A stretch of 64,000 nt of DNA from Streptomyces hokutonensis (GTDB taxonomy: Bacteria > Actinomycetota > Actinomycetes > Streptomycetales > Streptomycetaceae). Below the pieces are notes generated by a model. It did not search any database. It was not told the origin of the DNA and worked only from the letters and a program-made list of their open reading frames with translations. Shown piece after piece: positions 26,443 through 34,655 of the stretch (position 1 is its first letter; each line of letters opens with the position of its first letter). The translations under genes were made by a program, and so were the position numbers. The stretch is from NCBI RefSeq assembly GCF_000376565.1, contig NZ_BARG01000045.1, forward strand, positions 1 to 64,000, in the 5' to 3' direction.

Positions 26443-27161
26443 GCGCCGTCCTGGCCGGTGTCGGCCTGATCAAGAAGTACGGCTCCACCACGGCCCTGGC
26501 GGGCGTGGACGTGGAGGTCGGTGCCTGCGACTCCCTCGCGATCATGGGCCCGTCGGGCTCCGGCAAGTCCACGCTGCTCCACACCCTCGCCGGGATCGTC
26601 CGCCCGGACGGCGGCCAGGTGCTGCTGCGCGGCGAGCGAAGCGAGATGGGGGTCCCCCCGGCCGAAGGCTGGGGGCGTATCGACGACCTGGGCGAGAACC
26701 GGCTCAGCGCCCTGCGGCGCAAGAGGTTCGGATTCGTCTTCCAGTCCGGCCAGTTGCTGCCCGAACTGCCCGCCGAGGAGAACGTCGCCCTCCCGCTGAT
26801 GCTGGAGGGACTGCCCCGGGCGCAGGCGGTGGAGCGCGCCCGGCGCTGGTTCGCCCCGCTCGGTCTGGACGGCCTGGAGCGGCGCCGCCCCGGCCAGTTG
26901 TCCGGCGGCCAGGCCCAACGGGTCGCCATCGCACGGGCGTTGGCCGTGGCGCCGGACGTGGTCTTCGCCGACGAACCGACCGGCGCCCTGGACCAGGCGA
27001 CCGGCACGGAGGTCGTACGGCTGCTGACGTCGGTGACCCGTGAGCAGGGTGCCGCGCTGGTGATGGTCACGCACGACGCCGAGGTGGCCGCGCACTGCGA
27101 CCGGATCCTCCAGGTCCGGGACGGCCGGATCAGCAACTACAGCCAGTTCACCGTCAGTTGA
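26439..27161 (+). CDS. ABC transporter ATP-binding protein (LolD/MacB type)
   Basis: A 240-aa ATPase. Walker A GPSGSGKST is near residues 38-46, the Q-loop FVFQSGQLLPELPAEENVALP, the signature LSGGQAQR, Walker B VVFADEPTGALD and the switch His in VTHDAEVA. Between Walker A and the Q-loop about 16 residues (GERSEMGVPPAEGWGR) are encoded by a palindromic interspersed element at 26631-26677. The gene overlaps the DUF4333 gene (ATGA) and precedes its FtsX-type permease by 16 bp. Confidence 0.9.
   Translation: MSAVLAGVGLIKKYGSTTALAGVDVEVGACDSLAIMGPSGSGKSTLLHTLAGIVRPDGGQVLLRGERSEMGVPPAEGWGRIDDLGENRLSALRRKRFGFVFQSGQLLPELPAEENVALPLMLEGLPRAQAVERARRWFAPLGLDGLERRRPGQLSGGQAQRVAIARALAVAPDVVFADEPTGALDQATGTEVVRLLTSVTREQGAALVMVTHDAEVAAHCDRILQVRDGRISNYSQFTVS
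26631..26677. repeat. Interspersed palindromic element inside the ABC ATPase gene
   Basis: GCGAGCGAAGCGAG, then GGGGGTCCCCCC and GGCCGAAGGCTGGGGG follow in succession. This looks like a small repeat common between Streptomyces genes (from memory, not searched). Here it sits in frame inside a coding sequence and adds about 16 residues. Confidence 0.6.
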
Positions 27162-27177
27162 GCCCCCGGAGCCCTCG

Positions 27178-29175
27178 ATGCGTTCCCCCGTTCTGCACCT
27201 GACCTGGCACCTCGCGAGGTCCTCCGGCCGCCGCGGCCTACAGAGCCAACTCCTCGCCGCCGCCGCGGCCGCCGTGGGCTCCCTCGTCCTACTCACCCTG
27301 CTCGCCGCCTACTTGGGCGCGGGCGCCCGCGCCGACCGCACCGCCTGGCGCACCCCCGCCCCGGACCGCCACGGCACCGCGATCCAGGCCCTCACCACGA
27401 CCTACGTCCGCGACGAACCGATCACCGTCGTCTCCCTGGCCCAACTCCCCCACCACGCACGGACACCCGCCCCACCCGGCCTGAACTCCTTCCCGAAGCA
27501 GGGAGATTGGTACGTCTCCCCGGCACTCGCACGACTCCTCCGCACCCTCCCCCCGACCCAACTGGCCTACCGTTTCCCGAAGTCGACGCCCTACGCCACG
27601 ATCAGCGCCGCCGGGCTCGCCTCGCCCGACGAGCTCGTCGCGGTGATCGGCCGGGCTCCCACGGACCCGACGGTCTCCAAGTCGGCCGACAGGCAGGGCA
27701 TTTACGACGACGGGCTGACGGCACGCTCCGTCGTCTCCGGGTTCGCCGGTACCCGGCGCAGTGTGTTCACCGCCGACGACCAGGCAGCCGTACTCCTCGG
27801 TGTGGGTCTCCTGGTCGTCCCCGTGATCGTGCTGGCCGCTGCGGCCGGGCGGCTCGGCGCCGCCCGCCGGGAACAACGCCTCGCGGCGCTGCGGCTCGCG
27901 GGGGCGACTCCCCGGCAGATCCTCGCCATGACCGGCGTGGAGGCGGCGGCGGTGGGGGCGGCCGGTGCCCTGGTGGGTGCGGTGGCCTACGGGGCGCTGC
28001 TGCCCGCGCTCGCCGAGGTGCCGTACGGCATCGGGACCTGGTACGTCGGGCAGTTGTGGGTGGGACTGCCGTGGGTGGCGGCGGTCGTGGTGGGGGTGGC
28101 CGGGCTGATCGCGGTGAGCGCGATGTCGACGCTGCGTCAGGTCGCGTCCTCGCCGCTCGGTGTCGCCCAGCAGTCGGACCCGCGCCGCACCCGGCTGGTC
28201 CGGCTCGTGCTGTTCGTTGCGGTGCTGGTCTACATCCGGGTCAGCACGGACGGCAGCGCCCTGAAGCCGGGGACACTGGTCGCGCTGATGGTGCTGTTCT
28301 ACGGCGCGTTCTGGATGTTCGGGCCATGGATCGTGGACCGGCTGGGCCGGGTCGTGGGGCGGTTCGCCCGCCGCCCGGCGACCCTGCTGGCGGCCCGTCG
28401 GCTCAGCGACGATCCGCGCGGTGCCTGGCGGACGGTGAGTGGTCTGGTGCTGGCGGGGTTCGTCGCCGGGTTCTTCACCGTCGGGCTGCTCGGCATCGTC
28501 GGATTCGACCACCGGGGCCAGGTCGCCGTCCCGACCGCGAACGCCGCCGACGCACGGCACGCGGTCGGCGAGGCTCGTCGGCTGCTGCGCGCGGCGGGCG
28601 TGGACGCGACCGTCGGCACGGACGACGAGGGCTTCCTGCTCGGCAGCAGCGACGGCGTGGTCGCGCGTGTCTCCGGCGGACCGGCCGCCCTCGACACGGC
28701 CGTCACCGTCCTCCAGCCGCTCGGCGCGGGACGGCTGCCGTACGCGGGTGCCTACGCGGAGGCGCAGGACACGGCCGTCAGCGACCGCCTCGCCCAACTC
28801 GGCACCGCCACACTGGCCGTGAGCTTCCTCGTCGCGACGGCCTCGGCGGGCCTGACCGCCGCCGCGAACGTCCTCGACCGGCGCCGTACGTACGGTCTGC
28901 TGCGGCTGTCCGGTACCCCGCTGAGGGTGTTGGACCGGGCCAGGGTCCGTGAGACGGTGCTCCCGCTGCTCGTGCTGGCCGGCGGCACCACCGCGACCGG
29001 TCTGTACGCCGCCGTCCAGGTCAACAAGGCGGCGGGCAGCACGATCAGCACCTCCGGCGCCGTACAGCTAGCCGTCTGCGTGACCCTCGGCGCCCTCGCC
29101 ATGCTCGCGGCGATCGGCGCGAGCCGCCCGCTGCTGCGCGCGGTCACGGCGGACCCGGCCCACGCGACGGACTGA
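27178..29175 (+). CDS. ABC transporter permease (FtsX/MacB type)
   Basis: A 665-aa membrane protein with two FtsX-like regions. One helix near residues 25-48 precedes an extracytoplasmic domain of about 150 residues, then helices from 205 on including the first FtsX block (REQRLAALRLAGATPRQI); a second domain and the second block (DRRRTYGLLRLSGTPLRV) precede the last helices. This topology fits peptide-antibiotic or lipoprotein-related ABC systems linked to two-component regulators. It works with the ATPase immediately upstream. Confidence 0.88.
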   Translation: MRSPVLHLTWHLARSSGRRGLQSQLLAAAAAAVGSLVLLTLLAAYLGAGARADRTAWRTPAPDRHGTAIQALTTTYVRDEPITVVSLAQLPHHARTPAPPGLNSFPKQGDWYVSPALARLLRTLPPTQLAYRFPKSTPYATISAAGLASPDELVAVIGRAPTDPTVSKSADRQGIYDDGLTARSVVSGFAGTRRSVFTADDQAAVLLGVGLLVVPVIVLAAAAGRLGAARREQRLAALRLAGATPRQILAMTGVEAAAVGAAGALVGAVAYGALLPALAEVPYGIGTWYVGQLWVGLPWVAAVVVGVAGLIAVSAMSTLRQVASSPLGVAQQSDPRRTRLVRLVLFVAVLVYIRVSTDGSALKPGTLVALMVLFYGAFWMFGPWIVDRLGRVVGRFARRPATLLAARRLSDDPRGAWRTVSGLVLAGFVAGFFTVGLLGIVGFDHRGQVAVPTANAADARHAVGEARRLLRAAGVDATVGTDDEGFLLGSSDGVVARVSGGPAALDTAVTVLQPLGAGRLPYAGAYAEAQDTAVSDRLAQLGTATLAVSFLVATASAGLTAAANVLDRRRTYGLLRLSGTPLRVLDRARVRETVLPLLVLAGGTTATGLYAAVQVNKAAGSTISTSGAVQLAVCVTLGALAMLAAIGASRPLLRAVTADPAHATD

Positions 29176-29213
29176 CACCGACCGCCCCCTTCCCCCTGAG
29201 GCATGATCGACCC

Positions 29214-29906
29214 ATGACCGTCCCCGCCCCGCCCATCCGCGTGCTGATCGCCGACGACCAGGAGATGGTCCGTACCGGTTTCCGGTTCTTCCTGGACGCG
29301 CAGCCCGACATCACCGTGGTCGCCGAGGCCGTCGACGGCGAGGAGGCCGTGGCGCTGGCCCGGCGCGAGCGGCCCGATGTGTGTCTGCTGGACATCCGGA
29401 TGCCGAAGCTGGACGGTCTGGCGGCGACACGGTTGCTGGCGGGACCGGACGTGGCCGATCCGCTGCGGGTGGTCGTGGTGACGACCTTCGACCTCGACGA
29501 GTACGTGTACGGCGCGCTGCGCGGCGGTGCCTGCGGGTTCCTGCTGAAGGACTCGGGGCCGACGCTGCTGGCGGAGGCGGTCCGGGCGGCGGCGGCCGGC
29601 GACTCGCTGGTCTCGCCCTCGGTCACCGTCCGGCTGCTCAGGCACCTCACCGACACGACGGCGGCGGCACCCGAACCGGCCCCGCCCGCACCGGCGTTGC
29701 GTGAGCCGCTCACCGACCGCGAGGCCGGGGTCGTCCGGCTGGTCGCCCTCGGCCGGACGAACGCCGAGATCGCCGCCGAGCTGTATGTCTCCCTGTCCAC
29801 GGTGAAGACGCACCTCTCCAGCGTGCAGCTGAAACTGGCCGCGCGGAACCGCGTCGAGATCGCGGCCTGGGCCTGGCAGCACGGCCAGGTGCGCCCCGGT
29901 CCCTAG
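29214..29906 (+). CDS. NarL/LuxR-family response regulator
   Basis: A 230-aa regulator. The receiver domain has the acidic pair in VLIADDQEMVRTGF, the phosphoacceptor Asp in VCLLDIRMPKLDG near residue 60, Thr in VVTTFD and Lys in FLLKDSGP. The C-terminal LuxR HTH is LTDREAGVVRLVALGRTNAE then STVKTHLSSVQ. The ATG is six bases behind CATGAT (29202-29207), so it may have its own leaderless promoter despite following the permease gene by 38 bp. Its likely kinase is at 24761-25933. Confidence 0.92.
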   Translation: MTVPAPPIRVLIADDQEMVRTGFRFFLDAQPDITVVAEAVDGEEAVALARRERPDVCLLDIRMPKLDGLAATRLLAGPDVADPLRVVVVTTFDLDEYVYGALRGGACGFLLKDSGPTLLAEAVRAAAAGDSLVSPSVTVRLLRHLTDTTAAAPEPAPPAPALREPLTDREAGVVRLVALGRTNAEIAAELYVSLSTVKTHLSSVQLKLAARNRVEIAAWAWQHGQVRPGP

Positions 29907-29910
29907 GCCG

Positions 29911-30408
29911 TCAGGCCGAGATGTCCACGGCCGCTTCGGCGTGCGTGACGAAGTCGTCGACCAACCGGTGGAAGAGCGCGGCGAGTTGGCGCAGATCCTC
30001 CGAGGACCAGTCCGCCAGCGCCATCTCCATGCCTCTGCGACTCACGTCCCGGATGCGGTCGACGGCGGCCAGTCCGCTGTCGGTGAGCTGGATGCGCTGG
30101 GCGCGGCCGTCGTCGGGGTCCGGGATGCGGACCACATGGCCGAGCTGCTCCAACTGCCGCAGCTGGCGGGTGACATGGGAGGCCTCCACCGACATCCGGA
30201 CCGCGAGGACCCCGGGGCGCAGCGGCTCGCTCTCGGCGATGTAGCGCAGGATCGCCACGGCGGCCCGGTCCAGGGGCAGCCCGACCAGCGCCATCAGACG
30301 CTCGTGCTGCCGGGCCCGCCCGGCCAGATAGGAGATCCGGGTCAGGACCCGCTCGATCTCGACTACGTCCGCCGGGACGGACGCTGTTGCGGGTGGCGGT
30401 GTGGACAT
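29911..30408 (-). CDS. MarR-family transcriptional regulator
   Basis: A 165-aa winged-helix dimer protein. The MarR core is ILRYIAESEPLRPGVLAVRM, recognition helix VEASHVTRQLRQLEQLGHV and wing RIPDPDDGRAQRIQLTDSG. The ATG is six bases after TACGGT (30420-30415), a leaderless arrangement, and lies 21 bp from the first of three 17-bp palindromes. It probably represses itself, the divergent dehydrogenase gene and the MFS gene at 33066. Confidence 0.92.
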   Translation of the reverse strand: MSTPPPATASVPADVVEIERVLTRISYLAGRARQHERLMALVGLPLDRAAVAILRYIAESEPLRPGVLAVRMSVEASHVTRQLRQLEQLGHVVRIPDPDDGRAQRIQLTDSGLAAVDRIRDVSRRGMEMALADWSSEDLRQLAALFHRLVDDFVTHAEAAVDISA

Positions 30409-30414
30409 GCGTCC

Positions 30415-30501
30415 ACCGTAACAGGTACTTGCCTGAGTTAAGCAAGGTCGAAACGGTTGCTTGACTTAAGTAATGCATTTATGGTTGCCTAACTCAAGCA
30501 A
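30415..30501. promoter_or_regulatory. Three phased MarR operators between marR and alcohol dehydrogenase
   Basis: TTGCCTGAGTTAAGCAA (30429-30445), TTGCTTGACTTAAGTAA (30457-30473) and TTGCCTAACTCAAGCAA (30485-30501) are copies of one 17-bp palindrome with start-to-start distances of exactly 28 bp. The second copy supplies a rightward -35 TTGCTT, 17 bp from -10 TATGGT (30480-30485), whose last base begins the third copy. Leftward, TACGGT (30420-30415) is the marR -10. The same layout recurs at 32972-33016. Confidence 0.8.
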
Positions 30502-30660
30502 GTCCAGAGCTGGGGTCACCGAAGCGGAGGTGTCCCCGTCGCGCCGTACGCCGTGGGGACGGAGTATGGCGCCGTCACCGGTCCCGGCGGTCGGAGCACT
30601 CCCCCCGTCCACCGCCGGGGCCGGTGACACCCCTCACGCACATGGAAAGCGAGCTCCCTC

Positions 30661-31698
30661 ATGGCCACGATGAAGTCCGTCCAGACCGGCGCCGTAGACA
30701 AGATCGACGTGGTGGACGTCGAGCGTCCGGCGCCCGGGCCCAAGGACGCCCTCATGAAGATCCGCGCCTGTGGGATCTGCGGTACCGACACGTTCTTCCT
30801 GCACATCGCCGGCGGCCCCTTCGGAGCGGGCGGTGCCATGGTCCCGGTCCCCCTCGGCCACGAGCCGGCCGGTGAGATCGTCGAGGTCGGCGCGGAGGTC
30901 GACGGACTGAAGGCCGGGGACCGGGTGGTCGTCAACCCGCAGGGCTCGCCCTCCGGGATCATCGGCTGCGGCGGCAAGCACGGCGCCATGAGCGACTACC
31001 TCCTGCTGGAGGACTGCGAGGTCGGCAAGAGCGTCACCGTCTTCCCCGACACCGTGCCCTTCGACGTCGCCGCCCTCAACGAGCCGATGGCGGTGGCCCG
31101 GCACGCCGTGAACCGTTCCGAGGCGAAGCCCGGCGACAAGGTCGTCATCTTCGGTGCCGGGCCGATCGGCCTGGGCGCGGCGATCTGGCTGAAGCTGCGC
31201 GGGGTCGAGCACGTCGTCGTCGCCGACGTCATCGCCTCCCGCCTGGAGACCGCGCTCGCGGTCGGCGCGGACGCCGTCATCAACTCCGCCGAGGAGGACG
31301 TGACTTCACGCCTCACCGAGCTGCACGGGCAGGCCGCCAACGCGCTCGGCCAGCCCCGTCCCGGCACCGACATCTACATCGACGCCGCCGGTGTCGCCGC
31401 CGTCGTCAACACCACGGTCGACTCCGCGAAGTGGGGCGCCAAGCTGGTCATGGTCGCCGTACAGAAGAAGGGCGCCGACATCGACCTCGGCGGGATGCTG
31501 CGCAGCGAGCTGACACTGATCGCCTCGCAGGGCTACCCCACCGAGATCTTCGAGGTCACCCAGGAGATCGTCGAGCACCACGAGCGGTTCGCCAAGCTGA
31601 TCAGCCACCGGGTGCCCTTCGGCGAGGTCGAGCACGCCTTCGAGCTCGCGCTGACGCCGGGCGCGGCGGAGAAGATCGTCGTCACCTTCGACGAGTAG
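30661..31698 (+). CDS. Zinc-dependent alcohol dehydrogenase (MDR family)
   Basis: A 345-aa medium-chain dehydrogenase. Catalytic zinc ligands are seen in RACGICGTDTFF and LGHEPAGEIVEVG; the NAD(P)-binding motif VVIFGAGPIGLGAAIWLKL is near residues 161-179. The usual four-Cys structural zinc loop is missing; that position reads QGSPSGIIGCGGKHG, unlike classical alcohol dehydrogenases. The substrate is unknown. It is driven by the MarR-covered promoter at 30457-30485, giving a leader of about 170 bases, and is followed by a hairpin. Confidence 0.88.
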   Translation: MATMKSVQTGAVDKIDVVDVERPAPGPKDALMKIRACGICGTDTFFLHIAGGPFGAGGAMVPVPLGHEPAGEIVEVGAEVDGLKAGDRVVVNPQGSPSGIIGCGGKHGAMSDYLLLEDCEVGKSVTVFPDTVPFDVAALNEPMAVARHAVNRSEAKPGDKVVIFGAGPIGLGAAIWLKLRGVEHVVVADVIASRLETALAVGADAVINSAEEDVTSRLTELHGQAANALGQPRPGTDIYIDAAGVAAVVNTTVDSAKWGAKLVMVAVQKKGADIDLGGMLRSELTLIASQGYPTEIFEVTQEIVEHHERFAKLISHRVPFGEVEHAFELALTPGAAEKIVVTFDE

Positions 31699-31706
31699 AC
31701 GAGCAG

Positions 31707-31741
31707 CGGACGGCGCGCCGGTCCCACCCGGCGCGCGTCCG
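31707..31741 (+). terminator. Hairpin after the alcohol dehydrogenase gene
   Basis: CGGAC plus nine further bases on the left (one bulged G at 31712) pair with CCGGCGCGCGTCCG (31728-31741) around the loop TCCCAC. It has no T-run, so it may attenuate rather than stop transcription into the kinase gene. Confidence 0.55.
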
Positions 31742-31767
31742 GCCGCCTCGGACAGGACCCCCACACC

Positions 31768-32979
31768 ATGATCCACCGCCTGCAGCGGGTGCTGCGCTGC
31801 CATCCCCGTACCGTCGACCTGGTCCTCGCCGCCGTACTCCTCGCCTGCGCCTTCCCCGGCAGCATGCTGACGATCCCGGGCCGCGACCTCGAAGTCCCTT
31901 GGTGGCCCGGCGTGTTGGTCTCGGGTCTCGCCTCGCTCGCCCTGTTGTGGCGGCGCACCCTGCCGCGCACCACCGTGGTGGTCACCCTCTGCTGCGCGAT
32001 GGTGGTGGCCGGGCTCGGCTACATCGTCACGGTCCTGGTGATCGGGCCGCTGATGGTCGCGCTGTACACGCTGGCCCTGCGCTCCGAGCGGACCACCGCG
32101 AACCTCTTCACCGCCGCCGGCATCACCCTGCTGGTGGGCACCGCCCTGATCGTGGGCCCCAACAACGAACCGCTGGTTCTGAAACTGCTCGGTCCCGTCT
32201 TCTGGCTGCTGCTGCCCACCTCGCTGGGCACCACGACCCGGCTCCGCGCGGCCTATCTGGAGGCGGTACAGGCCCGCGCCGAGCACGCGGAACGCACCCG
32301 CGAGCAGGAGGTCCGGCACCGTGTCACCGAGGAACGGATGCGGATCGCCCGCGATCTGCACGACGTCGTCGCCCATCACCTCGTCCTGGCCAACCTCCAG
32401 GCCGGCACCGTCGTACGGCTGATGCGCAGCCGCCCCGAGGAGGCCGAGCGGATCGCCGGCGAACTCGCGGGCACCACGCTGTCGGCCGTCCGCGAACTCA
32501 AGGCCACCGTGGGCCTGTTGCGGCACGCGGACGACTCGGAGACGCCCTCGGGGCCCGCGCCCGGTCTGGCCCGACTCCCGGAGCTGGCCGCCTCGTTCGA
32601 GCCCGCCGGGCTCGTCGTCAGCGTCAGCACGGAGGGCAGGCCGCAGCCGCTCTCCGCCGGTACGGATCTCACGGCGTACCGCATCGTGCAGGAGGCGCTC
32701 ACCAACGTGACCAAGCACGCGGGCACCGGCTCGGCCGAGGTACGGCTCTGCTACTCGCACGACCGGCTGGGCATCACCGTCACCGACCGCGGGGGTACGG
32801 CAGCACCCTCCTCCCCCGCCGCCGGTGGCGGGTACGGCGTCATCGGGATGCGGGAGCGGGCGCTCTCCGCCGGTGGCCGGCTCCGCGCAGGTCATCGCCC
32901 CGAGGGCGGCTTCGAGGTGGTCACCGAGCTGCCGTTGCTCCCCCGTTCACCGACCCACACCCAAGATGTACTTGCGTAA
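31768..32979 (+). CDS. Orphan sensor histidine kinase (HisKA_3 class)
   Basis: A 403-aa membrane kinase with about five hydrophobic helices in residues 15-150, a short coiled linker, H-box RIARDLHDVVAHHLVLANLQ (phospho-His near 199) and HATPase motifs QEALTNVTKHAG, TDRGG and GGYGVIGMRERAL. No response regulator gene is adjacent. It lies inside the MarR-controlled island, 69 bp after the dehydrogenase gene, so it may be read through from the MarR promoter. The C-terminal tail overlaps no other gene. Confidence 0.9.
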   Translation: MIHRLQRVLRCHPRTVDLVLAAVLLACAFPGSMLTIPGRDLEVPWWPGVLVSGLASLALLWRRTLPRTTVVVTLCCAMVVAGLGYIVTVLVIGPLMVALYTLALRSERTTANLFTAAGITLLVGTALIVGPNNEPLVLKLLGPVFWLLLPTSLGTTTRLRAAYLEAVQARAEHAERTREQEVRHRVTEERMRIARDLHDVVAHHLVLANLQAGTVVRLMRSRPEEAERIAGELAGTTLSAVRELKATVGLLRHADDSETPSGPAPGLARLPELAASFEPAGLVVSVSTEGRPQPLSAGTDLTAYRIVQEALTNVTKHAGTGSAEVRLCYSHDRLGITVTDRGGTAAPSSPAAGGGYGVIGMRERALSAGGRLRAGHRPEGGFEVVTELPLLPRSPTHTQDVLA

Positions 32980-33016
32980 CTCAATCAATCTCATTATGGT
33001 TGAGTGAGTCAAGCAA
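32972..33016 (+). promoter_or_regulatory. MFS promoter with two phased MarR operators
   Basis: TTGCGTAACTCAATCAA (32972-32988) and TTGAGTGAGTCAAGCAA (33000-33016) match the marR palindromes and again start exactly 28 bp apart. TTGCGT is a -35 placed 17 bp from -10 TATGGT (32995-33000). The layout is the same as upstream of the dehydrogenase gene, which indicates co-regulation by the MarR protein at 29911-30408. Confidence 0.8.
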
Positions 33017-33065
33017 GTCTGCTCGTCCCTGATCGTCGCAGCTCGTTCCCGATGGAGGCTCTGCC

Positions 33066-34547
33066 ATGTCCGACGCCCTTGCCCGACCCGCCGAAGCGGG
33101 TTCCTCCGCTCCGCCGAGGTCGAACGCCGTCGTCGCGGTGCTGGCCTTCGCGGGGATCGTCGTCTCGCTGATGCAGACGCTGGTCATCCCGATCATCCCG
33201 GAGCTGCCGAAGTACCTGGACGCCTCCGCGTCGAACACCGCGTGGGCGGTCACCGCCACCCTGCTGGCCGCCGCCGTGGCCACCCCGGTCGTGGGGCGGC
33301 TCGGCGACATGTTCGGCAAGCGGCGGATGCTGCTGACCAGCATCGTGCTGCTGGTGTCCGGCTCGGTCGTGTGCGCCCTGGCCGACTCACTGGTCCCGAT
33401 GGTCATCGGCCGCGCGCTCCAGGGGCTGGCCGCCGCGGTCGTCCCGCTCGGCATCAGCATCATGCGGGACGTGCTCCCGAGTGACCGGCTGGCCGGCTCC
33501 ACCGCCCTGATGAGCGCCTCGCTCGGCGTCGGCGGCGCCCTGGGTCTGCCCTCGGCCGCCTTCATCGCGGACCACTACAACTGGCACTCCCTCTTCTGGA
33601 TCTCCGCCGTCCTCGGTGTCCTGTCCTTCCTGCTGGTCCTGGTCCTGGTGCCCGAGTCCAAGGTCCGCACCGGAGGCCGCTTCGACCTGGTCGGCTCGCT
33701 CGGCCTCTCCGCCGGACTGGTCTCGCTGCTGCTCGCGATCTCCAAGGGCTCCGACTGGGGCTGGACCAGCGCGACCACCCTGGTCCTCGGTTCCGCCGCC
33801 GTCGTGATCCTGCTGTCCTGGGGCTGGTACGAGCTCCGGAGCTCGCAGCCGCTGGTCGACCTGCGCACGACCGCCAAGCCGCAGGTGCTCTTCACCAACC
33901 TGGCCTCGATCGCCCTCGGCTTCTCGATGTTCGCGATGTCCCTGGTCCTCCCCCAGCTGCTGCAACTGCCCACGCAGACCGGCTACGGCCTGGGCAAGTC
34001 GATGCTGACGGTCGGCCTGGTGCTGGCTCCGCAGGGTCTGGTCATGATGGCCATGTCGGCGGTGTCGGCGGGTGTCACCAAGGCCAAGGGCCCCAAGGTC
34101 ACCCTGATGATCGGCGCACTGATCGTGGCCTCCGGCTATGCCCTGAACATCCTGCTGATGTCCGAGGTGTGGCACCTCATCCTCGTCTCCTGCATCATCG
34201 GCGCGGGTGTCGGCTTCACCTACGGCGCCCTGCCCGCCCTGATCATGGGCGCGGTCGACCCGTCCCAGACCGGTGCCGCCAACAGCCTCAACACCCTGAT
34301 GCGGTCGTTGGGCACCAGCTTCGCCAGCGCCATCGCCGGTGTGATCCTGGCCCAGATGACCACCGACTTCGGCGGCGCCGCGCTTCCGTCGGAGAACGGC
34401 TTCAAGGTGGTCATGGCGATCGGTGCGGGCGCCGCGCTGCTGGCCTTCTTCCTCGCGAGCCTGATCCCCAAGGCCCGCGCGGCCGTCGAGACACCGGCCG
34501 ACGAGACGCCGACCTCGGCTCCGGAGGTCTCCGAGGCCAAGGCCTGA
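33066..34547 (+). CDS. MFS transporter, DHA2-type, under MarR control
   Basis: A 493-aa 14-helix exporter. Motifs include TPVVGRLGDMFGKRRMLL (loop 2-3), the helix-5 region GRALQGLAAAVVPLGISIMR and LGVGGALGLPSAAFIADHY. The C-terminus is a short Glu/Ala-rich tail. It likely pumps out the compound sensed by the MarR regulator, since its promoter carries two of the five operators. ATG 33066 lies about 60 bases from the -10 box; the nearest purine stretch is GGAGG at 33053-33057. Confidence 0.92.
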   Translation: MSDALARPAEAGSSAPPRSNAVVAVLAFAGIVVSLMQTLVIPIIPELPKYLDASASNTAWAVTATLLAAAVATPVVGRLGDMFGKRRMLLTSIVLLVSGSVVCALADSLVPMVIGRALQGLAAAVVPLGISIMRDVLPSDRLAGSTALMSASLGVGGALGLPSAAFIADHYNWHSLFWISAVLGVLSFLLVLVLVPESKVRTGGRFDLVGSLGLSAGLVSLLLAISKGSDWGWTSATTLVLGSAAVVILLSWGWYELRSSQPLVDLRTTAKPQVLFTNLASIALGFSMFAMSLVLPQLLQLPTQTGYGLGKSMLTVGLVLAPQGLVMMAMSAVSAGVTKAKGPKVTLMIGALIVASGYALNILLMSEVWHLILVSCIIGAGVGFTYGALPALIMGAVDPSQTGAANSLNTLMRSLGTSFASAIAGVILAQMTTDFGGAALPSENGFKVVMAIGAGAALLAFFLASLIPKARAAVETPADETPTSAPEVSEAKA

Positions 34548-34571
34548 GGCATTCTGGTTCATCGAGCACAC

Positions 34572-34610
34572 GGCGGTCGCCGCCCCGCACCCGGCGGGAC
34601 GGCGACCGCC
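34572..34610 (+). terminator. Terminator after the MFS gene
   Basis: GGCGGTCGCC (34572-34581) pairs perfectly with GGCGACCGCC (34601-34610), and an inner CCCGC/GCGGG stem extends the hairpin. Confidence 0.65.
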
Positions 34611-34655
34611 CTCGGCTTGCCCGCGCGCCCGTCGTTCCCCAGCGAGGAGTCCACG

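Noticed and set aside
30457..30485. Alternative -35 TTGACT at 30461-30466 for the dehydrogenase promoter
   Set aside because: Spacer to TATGGT would be only 13 bp; TTGCTT at 30457 gives the normal 17 bp and matches the MFS promoter layout.
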